Below, piece by piece: positions 25,501 through 37,386 of a DNA stretch of 64,000 nt. The stretch is taken from contig OX419755.1 of NCBI GenBank assembly GCA_948567375.1, positions 25,064,517 through 25,128,516 on the forward strand, given 5' to 3'. The position numbers and the translations under genes are program-made. Positions within the stretch are counted from its first letter, which is position 1. The number at the start of each line of letters is the position of its first letter. The DNA is from Lunularia cruciata. Its lineage: Eukaryota > Streptophyta > Marchantiopsida > Lunulariales > Lunulariaceae. Under the pieces are notes generated by a model. The model did no database searches. It was not told where the DNA came from and saw only the letters and a list, made by a program, of their open reading frames with translations.

Positions 25501-26295
25501 GGATATGGTAAACTAGTCTCAAATAACCTCAAGATATAAGCCTACTGAGATGCTCACCACTCCCATGACTTGATTGGTATTCCTAGAATGGTCAACAAAG
25601 AAATAGAAGAATCATGCACAATCTTGAGTGTAATCTCTATCAATGTGATCGATCACTTGAGCATCCAAGTGGTCCAATCATATTCCTTGTGCATCCTTCA
25701 CACATGGATCTTTACCCCTTGTGAGGTAAAGCTCAATGATTCACCAGGCATGGTGTATCCCAAGTTGATCTAGGCACCCCACATGGGAAAGTGTAGTCAT
25801 GGCTAGTACAAGAATAAGAATAATAACACACGATACTCCTCTCCATATCTCCCTATATTTGCAAAACTACAACCATTAACATCCCAACTCACATGAGTAA
25901 ATGTTATCTCTCCAAACCCTAAAAACTATAAACACTTATGACCTTCAATTCTCATCTCCAAAAAAATTTAATTAGGCATTGGAACTTAAGCATAAATACC
26001 AAAAGATAAGGAATGAAATTTTACTACCCATCAATCTCAGTGTGAAATTTTCCATGTGAAGTACTCACTCTAAACCTAAGAAGAGCCTAAGTCTTCATAA
26101 TTTTCTATTCAATTTTTAATAGCCTTCAATCCAGGTACCAATGGAGCCTAAATTGAAAAACAAAAAACAGAATAGACTATTCACTCACATACTATATGCA
26201 AGGGAGCTCTTTAAAACTTGATAATATCTTTTCTCTCATTTCTCCCTGTCTCTCTCTAGGGTGGCCGCCTCTCTATTCTCCCTCCTCTTTAAGAG
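22591..26295 (-). mobile_element. Non-LTR retroelement copy 2 (near full length, dead)
   Basis: Read on the minus strand it is collinear with copy 3 from the leader (about 26,240) to the 3' end (22,591). Visible parts in order: the former finger near 25,690 (only the KIH...MH half remains); the RT block A region (LDIHLEW...NTF, about 24,600); the catalytic box as LADN instead of LADD near 24,300; VLGVPIGS-type motif near 24,115; and LRAFDRRI near 23,910. The endonuclease-like segment at 23,192-22,905 reads ILEGVIDHPP-like, with KYRGM after it. Many stops and the lost Asp make it dead. Its 3' end is neither polyadenylated nor A-rich. It gives an empty site for the LTR present in copy 3, and also extends the 5' leader slightly further than copy 3. 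Confidence 0.8.
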
Positions 26296-28200
26296 GAGAG
26301 TTACCAGACAAAGTGAAAAAGTCATGAAATGGAATTATATGCTGTCATGTTATGGATTTATATTGCCATTTGATTCCTAGTGTGTGAGAGCTGGAAACGG
26401 AGCATACCGTAGCCGCTGATTGTAGCAGGTTCAAAAGCTCACCGATCTTTAACATGTTACACACAAACTTTCTTGCCGACCCCGATGCATGAAGGAGAAC
26501 TCTTCTTGTCTTACTAACAATATCCTTTTGTCGGCCTGTTACAGCTGGTTATGATGGCTGGCTATGATGGCCTGTTACAATTGGTCTATGACGGCTCTAT
26601 GAGTAAAAGTCTTGATTGAGCAAGTACCTGGGGTGCGGACCAGATGGTATCTGTTCAACTCAAATCCATGTTAGCTCGTACAGCGTTACGTGAACCCCAA
26701 CGCTTATGTCCAGGAAGTTTTATTGATCCATTTCCTGCCCACTCATGTGCCAAAATGAACAAATGAAAAAGATAGCTAATCTGAAGAACCAGAAAACAGA
26801 AATGAGCAGTACACGAGATGATTAGAGAAATATCTTCTTCATGTCTTTCACAGCACATGTCCCGATTTGCCAAAAGTTCCGTGCCCGCAAGTTTGCATAC
26901 TGCATAAAATGCCCGAGGCAACTGTTCAACGAGAGAAATAGGCAGCCGGGGGCGTAGAATGGCACTTACCCACACATGTCTAGCCCCAACGCGAATCCGG
27001 CAAACAGGCCCCATAAAATACCCCGCAGTAAAAGAATACAGGGAATACTAGCGCGCCAAAAAGCGCAAATAGAAAAGAATAAGCGACTCTGCAAAAAGGG
27101 GAACACAGACATAAGACATAGAGAACAAAAAAATAAAGGGAGAAACCAACCCCAGAAACTCTAAAAGGGTGTAACCAACGTGGTCAAGGTAGAGGTTCTG
27201 AAAATTATATATGATACTGCACTAGTAGCTATGTATGGACTGAGGGTTTTGATATAGAGCATTATTTGGTTTTTGATTCAGAGCAGTATTTGGGGCAACT
27301 CTGGCCATGGTGTGGGTCCCCAACATATTTCTAGTGTGTCGTTCCGAGCGATTGAAAATATTATCGTTTCTCACACTTGAGGATTGGAGGATTGGAGGAT
27401 TGTAGACATTGCAATATCCTAGCCAGCCAAGAGGTGGTTGATAAATAGTGAGCTGTAGCAACTCAAATCCAACCTATCTAAAAGAGCTAAACTTGAAAAG
27501 TTCGTACGGGGAATCGAATGTATGTGCAGTAACCTTACAAGGGACAGCCCCATCCGCCAAGACCAAAAGCATATGATACCTCAAGCAGGTAAATCAAGTG
27601 CTTAAGGTGACGGCCGTCTGGAATCTGCAGTAGTACTGGGTTTATCTCCACGATTAGGATCTTTCGGTAGATGTAAGATATTCTGGATAACAAATATATG
27701 CAGTTGGAACTCTATAGATGATCGATGTAGGCTAGATCAATGCCAACAATACTGCACACGGACAACCACAAGTCTCCAACGTACGTACGGGAGTTTGCCT
27801 CCTTATTCAGTGCTGTAAATATCTCAAATGAGTACTGATCGCTGGTCTGGATTTGGCGACCTACTGAGATTCTCTTACTCAGCTGGAGAGAAGTTCTGTG
27901 TTTGCACTTGGCGTTTTTGCGAAACCGATTCGAACTATACTCCGTGTCTTCTTAAGTTCCTTCAGCAAATAACAGTGCACTTTCAGTCCTTGAACTAATT
28001 CCCAATCACAAAAGCAATTGAATCGAAGGACAATTAGTGATCATCTTGGCAGAAAAAGACATGCATGTGCGTGACATAAGTTCTAAAAATGGCAATGTCC
28101 CCGGAGTTTGTTTCTTGTTGAACTGCATTATTGCGAGTTATTGGATTCGACCATCGGAAGGGAGATCCAGACACCCTTGAATGTATGTCATTATTCTGGC
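26296..28200. other. Low-repeat intergenic region upstream of the germin-like gene
   Basis: DNA of ordinary composition. One candidate internal exon is listed separately. The interval 27,100-28,200 shows no gene and presumably holds the upstream control region of the germin-like gene, but I cannot name a bound factor. Confidence 0.45.
26970..27088 (-). other. Candidate internal exon of an unknown membrane-protein gene
   Basis: On the minus strand a pyrimidine-rich tract ending TTTTTGCAG (acceptor just before 27,088) is followed by 119 bp that is open in one frame and hydrophobic (for example GILWGLFAGFALGLDMC near the end). It ends at a strong donor, GG/GTAAGT, at 26,970. A second frame is also open for most of the length, so the frame is uncertain. 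I found no convincing flanking exons and do not recognise the protein. It could be a chance pairing of splice-like sites. Confidence 0.22.
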
Positions 28201-28203
28201 ACG

Positions 28204-28218
28204 CCTTATAAGTAAATA
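28204..28218 (+). promoter_or_regulatory. Probable TATA box of the germin-like gene
   Basis: The sequence CTTATAAGTAAATA lies about 200 bp before the start codon, giving a predicted transcription start near 28,240 and a 5' leader of about 170 bases. A second AT-rich stretch (TTTATATATTTATATATA) immediately before the ATG is too close to serve as the TATA box unless the leader is absent. Confidence 0.5.
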
Positions 28219-28408
28219 CGCCTCAATGTATTCCCTCATCACTTGCTTACACAGCTCTACTCATCCAGTTTGAGCTGAGCTACAACTTCAATTGATCTCA
28301 AGCAGCTGAGCTTGGAATCAGCTAAGAGCTCCCAATCTTTTAGAGTGGAAAGTAGGGAGTTTAGGCTTGTAGTTTCGGGTCTCTAATTTATATATTTATA
28401 TATACACG

Positions 28409-29095
28409 ATGGGTCAGAGTATGAAGATGTTCGCTCTTCTCTTTGTAGGGTTTTCGATTGTAGAAGTGATTCAAGCATCAGATCCAGACCCGCTGCAGGA
28501 CTTCTGTGTAGCCGATTTGAATCAGCCACTATTTGTGAACGGATTCCCTTGCAAGGACCCGTTAACGGTCACTGCGGATGATTTCTCATTCGCAGGCATA
28601 GCTGAAGCGGCGAATCTTACGGGCAATCCAGTTGGTGCTGCAGCCACGTTCGGGTTTGTGCGTGACTGGCCTGCACTAAATGCCCTTGGACTCTCTATAG
28701 CTCGTCTGGACTTTGCCCCAGGAGGTGTGATCATGCCTCACACACACAATTTGGCAACTGAAATTTTGTTCGTTCTGGAAGGAGAAGTGTATACTGGTTT
28801 CGTGACGAACAGCGACAATTCGGACCTTCAGAACAAGTTGTATGCCAAGACTGTGAAGAAAGGCGAGGCGTTCATCTTCCCCAGAGGCCTTCTGCATTTC
28901 CAGATTAACAAGGGAACCGTAAATGCTGCTACCGTGAACATGCTGAATGGTCAGAATCCAGGCATTCAACTCATTAGCATTGCAATGTTCGGCACTGGCA
29001 TCGATCCGGAAGTGTTGATCAAGTCGACCTTCATGCCGCCTGAGCAAGTGGCTAACGTCTCAGCCATCTTATCACAATTCGTAGAATTATTCTGA
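28409..29095 (+). CDS. Germin-like protein (cupin), single exon
   Basis: A 228-residue germin-like protein of the cell wall and apoplast. The first in-frame ATG (28,409) is followed by a hydrophobic signal peptide (residues about 5-24, cleavage likely after Ser24). The mature start has the paired Cys33 and Cys48 of germin box A. Box B carries the metal ligands His111, His113 and Glu118, and box C carries His163, so all four Mn ligands of the family are present. Box C has KGE rather than RGD. N-glycosylation sequons are at Asn69 (NLT) and Asn216 (NVS). Length and the absence of an intron in the coding part fit the family. Known members form very stable oligomers and some have oxalate oxidase or superoxide dismutase activity, but the sequence does not decide which. 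The position after His-Thr-His is Asn rather than the usual Pro. The gene appears intact and stands alone in a low-repeat island. Confidence 0.95.
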   Translation: MGQSMKMFALLFVGFSIVEVIQASDPDPLQDFCVADLNQPLFVNGFPCKDPLTVTADDFSFAGIAEAANLTGNPVGAAATFGFVRDWPALNALGLSIARLDFAPGGVIMPHTHNLATEILFVLEGEVYTGFVTNSDNSDLQNKLYAKTVKKGEAFIFPRGLLHFQINKGTVNAATVNMLNGQNPGIQLISIAMFGTGIDPEVLIKSTFMPPEQVANVSAILSQFVELF

Positions 29096-31400
29096 TCTCA
29101 CGGAAAGCATTTCGATGTGTGGCCTTTTTAACGAATCTTCAAGGAGTCTACAGTTAGTTTGCGTGATACTATATGATGTAACAGTTACATCTGGATTTAC
29201 TCGCTAACTTATTTGGACTCAACTTTCTTTTTCATGGTGTGATGCCCCAAACGTACAATGGATGGTCGATCTTGTAGACAAGTTAATGTTCTATATATTG
29301 CCCCTGTCGTGCATGAGATCTATATATTGAGGCCTTCAGCATTTTACTGGCTGCAGTTGAGCTCATAATGAGTTCGTTGACTTCCTCAGTGGCATTTAGA
29401 ACTTCATTACTTACAGCGCTGTATGGTTTTCGCATATTTGCTTTCCAGATAATGATCTGATGCAATTGGACCTGATTCGTCTGACAGAATTGGAAAACCT
29501 TCTAATGAACTTGGAGATTAATTTGAAGACCATGGAGATAATGAGATCAATGAAAGCATTAACAGTTAGAACAGTCTACCGTATTCAAGCTCTGGTATGC
29601 TAGAGGAAGCGAAACGCAAACCAGTTGCGAATCCGCAATCTCCACACCAAAGGACTGGTGATATTGTGCCCTGTGGCTTTTACTTTTGACCAGATTGGCA
29701 GAGAGCACGCAGATGAATCCCAAAACAGCTACGAAAGCCCGACACTCCCCGTTTTGGTGTAAATTTTGTGCTCTGGGTTTAGAATTTCCGATGGCAAAGT
29801 CTGAATAGTTGCAATACAAAAGCCCTGACTCTGCGAGGCAACTGTCCGTATGTATCTGGGAGAACCAACGCGCACAGATATTCCTCCACACCAAAAGTGA
29901 TGGGATCCAGTTGTCCATTATAAAATATTCAAGAATTTTGTCTTCTTTCCCATGTCCCTTTGTCCCTTGCTTGATGTGCACTTAAATCTTCAGTCCTGGG
30001 CATTCCCGCATTGCTAATGAAGGGCTGGAAGCAGTGACTACAATGATCATGAGTGATCGGATGGATTCAAGTAACGAAATCTCATATTCCACGAGACAAA
30101 GGACTATTTCGGGGGAGGGCTGAAAGGAAAGAATCATCACTCCTTCCATGCCGCTTTACTCCGAGCAGTCTCCTCCATATGAATCCGATCCACCACGGAC
30201 AAAGCTAAGCCAAAATGGTGATGTTTGCATTCGTGATCATGGGTACTCAGGAATCACCAAATATGTGCTGATACCTACCTACCTAACTACCTGTCTATCA
30301 AGAACTGGACTTCATCTTCATCAAAACGAGCCTACATTGATATCCCAACAAGTTGATGTTAACTCGTGTTGTGGCCGTATTTTCATGCCTATTTTCACGC
30401 TCACAACGGCGAGTGAAATTTATATACATATAGGTTCATTCATCCATGAAATAGTGAAGTTCCCTTTCCGCTCGATTTAGTATCTTAATATGTCATTAGG
30501 TACCAAGAGCAATATGTCTAATGCATGAGGTCACGAAGTCGACTGCAATTTGAAGGTGAGTCAATTGACCCAGAAACTTGAATTCCGAAACGGTCAGATT
30601 GTTACAGGTTAATATTACTTCTTTTCACCATCCTATTGATCATTTTAGTTAGTTCGTGTATCGTTTATGGACAAATACATCAGAAACGAAACCTTGAAGC
30701 TTAAACCATTACCGTAGCCGGGCAAATCTTAACGCGCAAATTAATTATTGTGCCACCTTATTGCAAATTAACTTTGCAAGATGGCATCACAATAATAGTA
30801 GCAGCTGCACCAAGTAAGAAACTATGTTCATCCAAATCAAAACGACGCGCAGATATTGGGGCATTTCGAGATTCGAGAACCGTCTAACTCATCTTCTGCT
30901 TCACGAGTGGAAGAGTCAGAGATTTCAATGTAAATACCATCCACTGGCTGAAACCCCTTGATAATGGGGATTTTTAGCCCTAAATTTATACAGTAATAAC
31001 AGTACTGGGGTGAGTATTCAAAAAAAATATAAATAGAAGAATATTTCATAAAGTTGATTTGTTCGAAAGGTCCACACAGTTTTTTAAAGAGATTCCAAGA
31101 ATGTAAGAAAGGATGAATGAAAAAGAAAATCATTGGATTTATGATTACGAATACAAACCAAACCAATTTAACAATCAAACTGTGTACCACCAAACACACT
31201 CCTTATCAGTTTTATAGACCACCCAGAGATCATTTTTATGAAATGACTGCAAAAATCCATAAACACAAAATTGAAACTCCTAATGTTTTTAAATTTGCAC
31301 TCTGATGCAAGTCATTTTTAGTTCATAACAAGTTATATCATTTGGATACACTCTACTAACAACCTCAGATAAGTTCAGTCCAGAGTATTGAGATTACCAA
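29096..31400. other. Downstream intergenic region, no firm gene
   Basis: Contains the 3' flank of the germin-like gene. On the minus strand, 29,981-29,559 is open for 140 codons but begins at GTG and includes one hydrophobic run (AFVAVLGFICVLSANLV). I recognise no family, and no coherent exon set was found. A plus frame at 30,148-30,480 (110 codons, ATG) also has no recognisable domain. Confidence 0.4.
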
Positions 31401-31697
31401 AAATTCTTGATTGATCTTTAAATTATATCATTTTGACCTAGATCCAATGGTGCTTAATGAAGGATAATGTGTGAATGTCATGTCAAAGGCTCAAATGAAG
31501 CAACTAGGATCTCAGAATCCACAATCCGCACCTTTCTTCATAAGCAAAAAGTCAAGCCTGCAAGAATTCGATGAAAGTTTCTCTAAACATGCAAGTATTA
31601 AAATTGACCATTTTTATGAAAGTCATTCCTATGAAGTGTAATAAAGAACAATAGTTGCTTTTGGGTAGAACTTGGAATTGGTAATCTCATTGGAAGA

Positions 31698-31965
31698 CCA
31701 ATCAGATTACCATTCATGCTCAAGGTAAGAAAAATAGGCTAACCATCAACCAAGGTTGACCCTTACACAACTTCAATGACTCACAAAGGGAGACAGACCA
31801 AATCACCACATATGCTCAAAGTAAGGAAGCTAGGCTAGCCAACAACCAAGGTCAACACCAGCTCAACTTCAATTTTTTACAAGTAGGAGAACAAAAAAAT
31901 CATCGTTCGTACTCAAGGCAAGGAATTTAGGCTAGCCATCAATAAAGACCAATACCTACCTAACA
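31698..31965. repeat. Three tandem units of about 95 bp
   Basis: Units start near 31,698, 31,798 and 31,893. Each contains the order ATGCTCAAGGTAAG / TAGGCTAGCCA / CAACCAAGGTCAA with variation, and the third is shorter. The units are diverged, so the array is old. It lies just left of the ndhH fragment. Confidence 0.8.
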
Positions 31966-32126
31966 ATAACCGTGAGACTCTCGCGGGCTCATTGATCAAA
32001 AGAGGATTAATTCTTGCCTGATTATGTAGCACTTATTGCCATTTCTATGGTAGATTTCAACCAGTATGTCTTAAACTCTATGTCCTACCCCCAATGAACT
32101 GATTCATCCCAAAGCTTATTACGTTT

Positions 32127-32192
32127 AACACCTATACGTTCTACTCGTATAAAAAATCCCATTTTTTATAACGAGTACAAGGTATAGGTGTT
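32127..32192. repeat. Fold-back inverted repeat at the edge of the plastid fragment
   Basis: Left arm 32,127-32,157 and right arm 32,161-32,192 pair over about 31 bases with two mismatches and one single-base indel, around the loop CCC. The right arm is the start of the ndhH-like sequence, so the left arm is an inverted copy of the first part of the plastid fragment. Confidence 0.85.
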
Positions 32193-32285
32193 ATTAATAG
32201 AGAAGAACCGATTAATGGGGGATTATCTGGACTTATGTTACGAGCTTCAGGAGTTCAATGGGATCTTCGCAAAGTAGATCATACA
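32155..32285 (+). pseudogene. Plastid-derived fragment of ndhH (nuclear plastid DNA)
   Basis: In the frame beginning at 32,172 the sequence reads RVQGIGVI, then [14 protein letters not shown] and [10 protein letters not shown]. This is the conserved segment of NADH-plastoquinone oxidoreductase subunit 7 (ndhH) that normally reads close to INWGLSGPMLRASG and [11 protein letters not shown]. Just before it, AATCCCATTTTTTAT would give NPIF(Y), also as in ndhH, but one base is missing around 32,170, shifting the frame. The match ends after VDH near 32,282. At about 130 bp, with Trp-to-Gly and Pro-to-Leu changes and a frameshift, it is a non-functional transfer from the plastid. Confidence 0.85.
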
Positions 32286-33695
32286 ATCACCACCGAGCTC
32301 ATCAACTCCTCAATTATACCCAAGGTAAGTAAATATAATATATTTTTTGATAACCTTTAATATGCAAAGAACTAGCAAATTGAGTTGCAAAAAACAATCT
32401 TATCCTTCTTTGCTCTCAAAATATGGAAAAGAAAATTAAGGATATCAACTTGGACATAGAAAATCTGTCTAGAAAGATATGTATCAATATTACCTCCAAG
32501 GGTCTTGAGTTCAAGGAAGCTCTTATTTAAAATCTTTATAAGTAAAAGGATGTCTTTGCTTGTCATTATTTACAAATGAAGAGAATTAGTTTTAAAAGTC
32601 TATGAGTATCATAATGACCTTTAGCTAGATAACAAACACTTTCAAATTATCATCTTTTAAATCAATCCAAACCAAGAAAATAAAGGTAAAAGATTATATT
32701 GAGAAGTTCCTTAGGGGAAGATTTATCTATTGGGTCAAAACTATGGCACTTGTAGGTTAACCAAGAATAACATTAAGCTATGTGTTTGATCATAAACAAG
32801 ATATTATCCCTGATATTGATGTCTTCTCCTTAAGATACAAACTTATGCTCAATGTAATGCAAGACATAAGATATTCTATTTTTAAAAGTTCTTGAAGTAC
32901 AACCTATTTTGAGTAGTTAAAAAAGATAGGAAAAAAGCTTTATAAATCATAGAATGGGTACACTTTGCTTATAAATTATTCCAATTTGGCTTCAAGAATA
33001 CTCCTTTGAAATTTAAATTGATGATTTTAGCCCGCACTGACCAAACACTTGGCAAAGTTATGGGAGAATATGTCTACAATTATATAGTTTTTGTGTCAAC
33101 ATACTACACATAACATCACCTTTAAGGTTGCTTTATTGAATATCAAAAATTCTAAATTTCACTGACTTTTAGCTAAAGTGAAGAATTCATAAGACTTGAA
33201 AATTTTCAATTGCAAATGCAAACTTTGTAGTAATTGCAGAAAATTTAAGAACTTTGGTTGTTCACACTATCTATGGAAGATCAAGCAACAAGATTCATTT
33301 CAATTGATCAATATGACAATCTTGCAAGCAAGTCCAAGCAAGACAACAAAGACCCAAGGAGATAAGTGAACCACCATCTTTAAAAGATCAAAAAGCAAGC
33401 ATCAAGTGAATTGAAAAAAATGAAAATCTAGCAAGCAACTCAAAGCAAGACAAGAATAACCCTAAGGAAATAGGAGTGTCCAACAAGAAATCTTGCCTAG
33501 CAAACCTCCTATAGCAATTCATGCCAATAGGAAGCAGAAAAGGAATTCTCAAGCTGCAAATATCCTACAAAAAATTTTAAATAATGGTAGAAAATAAAAA
33601 ATACAATGCTAGTTTGAAGAATTAGGTTGATCAAACTTCAATGCTTTACTTATCTAGATAAAAAGATATTGCTAAGGTATATGACAACACTATAA

Positions 33696-33747
33696 AAGAA
33701 AAGTATCAAAGCCTAAGAACACGTTCTTAGGCTTTGATACTTTTCTT
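33696..33747. repeat. 25-bp perfect palindrome with 2-base centre
   Basis: Arms 33,696-33,720 and 33,723-33,747 are exact reverse complements separated by AC. The 52-bp structure stands in decayed AT-rich DNA with no gene on either side. Confidence 0.95.
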
Positions 33748-36250
33748 ACAAACTTTGATACAAACAAAACAACCTCTACCATTACCATTATTGCAAGACT
33801 TTACAATAAAAAACAGTGATTCTATTGATTTTTTAAGAAGTCCAACTACCTACCCATGGATAAGTCCCTAACTAGGTCAACCCTATGAAATATGGTAACA
33901 TTAAGAATAATAAACCAGATTATTCATAAGATAAGTAAAACATAAGTACATTCTTAGGCAATTGGTGAAATATATGATGATTCAATCCAATGTCAAAACT
34001 ATCATAGTGAGAAGACCATTCATCAACATTCCAATGACACTCATTAGATCAAAGTCCCAAAATAACATATAACATAAGCACTTTTTTTGGTAATTATGAA
34101 GACACATGACAATACTGAACTTGGATACTTGAACAGCACTCAATTAACTCTCTAAGGATTCTATAAACTACTTCGATGTCATAAACAAGAAGCAAATGAG
34201 AGTTTGGTATCATTAGCTCAAATCGTCATTGTGGAATTATAAAGTAATGCTAATTAGTATATAAAATGTGTGCAATATACAATATAACAAAAATTTGCCT
34301 ATAGAAAAATCATTTTTCTATTGCAACCACATAATTAAGGGAAAGATGAGTTGAGCTATCAATTGAGCAACTTGTAGTAATAACTACCATAGATATTTAA
34401 GTGCCTTTAGCAAAATTTAGCAAAAAGAGAACTCTTGGAAATATCCTTGCTTATGGTAAGAGTGATCTGATTCTAATTCAAAGTCTATGAGAGATCTAAA
34501 ACCACAATATTGCCTTGGACTCCAAATATCCTTTACAATGAATGGCATGAGAGATGAGATAGACAATGTGAAAGAGTGAAGAGCTAGTGGTAAATTTAGT
34601 CTTATAATCTTTTGGAAATTGAACTGGAGTAGAGCAAGGATGAGGTAAGCAATAAAGTAGAAATATTGGAGGAAGAAACAGCTGACATCAAAGAAAGGAG
34701 AGAATGGCCATGCTAGCTATCAATTTTGTATGCTCTCATGAAAAAGGAAAATACAACCTAGGACTCCAACCAACATCCAAAGAAGAAGAGAAAGTTAATA
34801 AAAATTTATGATTGTGCATCCAACCCAAAAGGATGACTCTACAACTATTGAAGTACTATTTGACCTTGAAGCATGGAAATAGGAAGTACATGGAGCTCTA
34901 TCTCCACCAAAGAGATCAAAGAGGATAGCTCAAACCACAAGCTTCATCTAACTCTGATCAAGGTCAATTTGACAAAAATTTGGAAGTAGTGGAAGATAAG
35001 GAAACTATGGTACTTATGTCTTCTTAGTCACATTAGATGATGCCTTGCATACAATTTTGCAAGTGATTAGAAATCCTAGAAATATACTTGAAGAATATAT
35101 TGGATCAGGTTCAACAAAAAAAAATTAGGTAAGAAAAAATGCATACTTCTGCAAGGATGGGTGAATTTTAGCATTATAATTTGGAGGAGCCATAAAAGTA
35201 AATACAATTTGGTCAAAATTTTATCCATATCACTTCTTAATTGACTACCTATATAAATTGAATCTCATCATGTCAACACTAGGATAAGTTTGGCCTTGCA
35301 TGCGTTAACTAGTTGATGATAAATCTATAAGATAAGTTTGACATGCACAAAATGGCTAATGACAATGAAAGAAGGGAAATTTAGATCTAAATAAGATAGA
35401 TGAATGATTGTATCAATGATTTGAAGTGACGGCACTTTTTGAACAAATGAATAATAAAGATCTTTACCTAAGAAGGAAAATTGTACTAGAGAAGAATTTA
35501 TAGACTCTATGTGGAATATAAAAGAAATACCTATTTGTCAAGGGTGTTAAGAATCTATATCTAAGCACAATGGAGTGTGTGAGAAAGTTCAATTAATATG
35601 GAGAAATTTTCAGGAATGAATAATGAAGTGAATAGTAGAGACGAGCCTAATACTTGAATGTCAACTCTACCTTGAAAGGAGAATATCAAGGCATTGAGTT
35701 TATATCAATTCACAAGTATCTACTAACAATAACTATGGAAAGGGAATATATTTGAGAATATAGATTCACATATATTCTACTAGGAAAAACTATCCAAAAT
35801 TACTATATAAGTACTAGAGAATTTTTAGTATGCCATTTGTATTTCTGATGTAATGGTATGCCATTATAAGGTACTATATTTTTTATAATAGAATTATAGA
35901 TATATTCTCTTTAGCAACAACTATTCAATTGCATGGATACTAGAGAATTCGTGGTGGGATTTTTGCCATATTTTCATACATCGAACAATATTATCTTTTT
36001 CAGCTTTGACCTCGAGCCATCAGAGTTCTACTTTGTTCTCCGTCTATCTATTTCCTTCTAACCCTTTACTAGCTCTCTCAAATTCTGCTCCTTTACAACT
36101 TTTGCTTCATTCCTAGTAATTTTCTCTTGCTCAAAATATACTCATTTCAAAAATAATGAAAAAGATAGATCTATATATTAGAGAATCAAGTTTCTGAAGA
36201 ATTTTAGACCGTGAATTTAAATAAAATAAAAATTTCTTTACATTATAAAA

Positions 36251-37070
36251 GAGAGTTTACTTGAAAAGACCTAGGCATGTTTTTTATAAAGATTGGTCAA
36301 GCACTTTGGTCTTGGCCTGCTTTGATGCGGTTTTCGAGGGTAAGGTATCAAATAACGTTGTGTAGAAGCTTGGGTTCAGCAGGATCCAAAGAAGAGGACA
36401 AGAATCTGCAGGTGAATTTTTCTCCGACTTACCAAACCCATTGTCTTTACGGCACGGTTCACACGCCTATTCAACAAACTTATGGAAAAGCTAACACGTC
36501 AATTTTTTCATTCAACCCCCTCCTTCTGACCACCTTCCTCTTGACGGGGAATTGTGGCGAAAGGTCAAAACTCAAAATAGGTTACTCCGAATGAGAAAGA
36601 GAAAAGAAATACAAAAACACCAAGTGCAAATGGGAAACACGATCTCGAAGTCCAAGCAAAAAGGGCTAAAAGTCGAGGAGAAATTGCAACATGGGAAAGA
36701 AACGAAATAATGTACCAAGTTGTACAAAGTACGGAGTGATACTCAAAAGTATTCAACAAATATGGCTCAAGACTTTATCGGTACTTTCAAGTTTCCAACG
36801 GCTACATAAAATAATACGAATTCACGGGTAGTTGGAGCAAGGGAATTGAGGAAGACTGGAAGGAGATAACTACACTCTGAAATCTTACGTTCACGTTTGA
36901 TGAAAAATTTCATACCCATTTTTTAAAAAATTCGAAACACACTTTCATTAAGCCACGATCTAGTGGCTACTGCATTACGTTCCAAAACATTTTTCATGGC
37001 GCAAGCGATCAGAGCAGGTGACATATAATGAGAGTAGAAGCGGTTCGCAGAACAAGGGATCCAAAACCCA
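36251..37070. other. Moderate-GC flank of the Copia element, no gene recognised
   Basis: A frame at 36,277-36,594 (105 codons, ATG) has no recognisable domain or signal peptide. This DNA is the left flank into which the Copia element inserted. It may contain an exon of an unknown gene, but I see no clear splice pair. Confidence 0.35.
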
Positions 37071-37075
37071 TTTAG

Positions 37076-37386
37076 TGTAGAATATCAACTAGTGTGAACA
37101 TTGATAATATAGAGTAGGCCAAGGCTTCCGGAAGGGTGCAAAGGGGTTGACACCCCTTGGCCCTCAGCCCCCTCTTCGGGTATAGATCACTTTGTATCTC
37201 ATTCCTTATTCATTCATTCTTATTATTATTATTATTCACTTTGAGTCTTTGGCAATTCTCTCTCTCCTTCTTGAGGCTCACACACACACTCTTGTCCATG
37301 ATCTCTCTAGTCGACTTTGTCTAGCTTTCCCTTCATGGTATCTTGTCCATGATCTCTCTAGTCTACTTTGTCTAACTTTCCCTTCA
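37076..37386 (+). repeat. Copia 5' LTR (311 bp)
   Basis: Begins TGTAGAATATC and ends TTCA directly before the primer binding site. It is longer than the 3' LTR (249 bp), mainly because a 51-bp unit near its end is duplicated (37,291-37,341 and 37,342-37,392). It contains a TTA-repeat microsatellite. Confidence 0.92.

Larger units (their letters stand above)
31401..36250. mobile_element. Decayed AT-rich repeat DNA, probably transposon-derived
   Basis: No intact frame. A plus-strand stretch near 32,690-32,890 reads in one frame as about 60 residues (DYIEKFLRGRF, then YVFDHKQDIIPDI) with few stops, and a Cys cluster (CKCKLCSNC) is encoded near 33,212. Both look like pieces of a retroelement gag, but I cannot assign a family. 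Adenine-rich decay dominates the rest. No LTRs or terminal repeats could be paired. Confidence 0.4.

Noticed and set aside
29559-29981. 140-codon minus frame next to the germin-like gene
   Set aside because: It begins at GTG, contains no known domain and no exon partners were found; too weak to call a gene.
31698-31965. CRISPR-like array
   Set aside because: Units are long, diverged and have no unique spacers; this is a eukaryotic tandem repeat.
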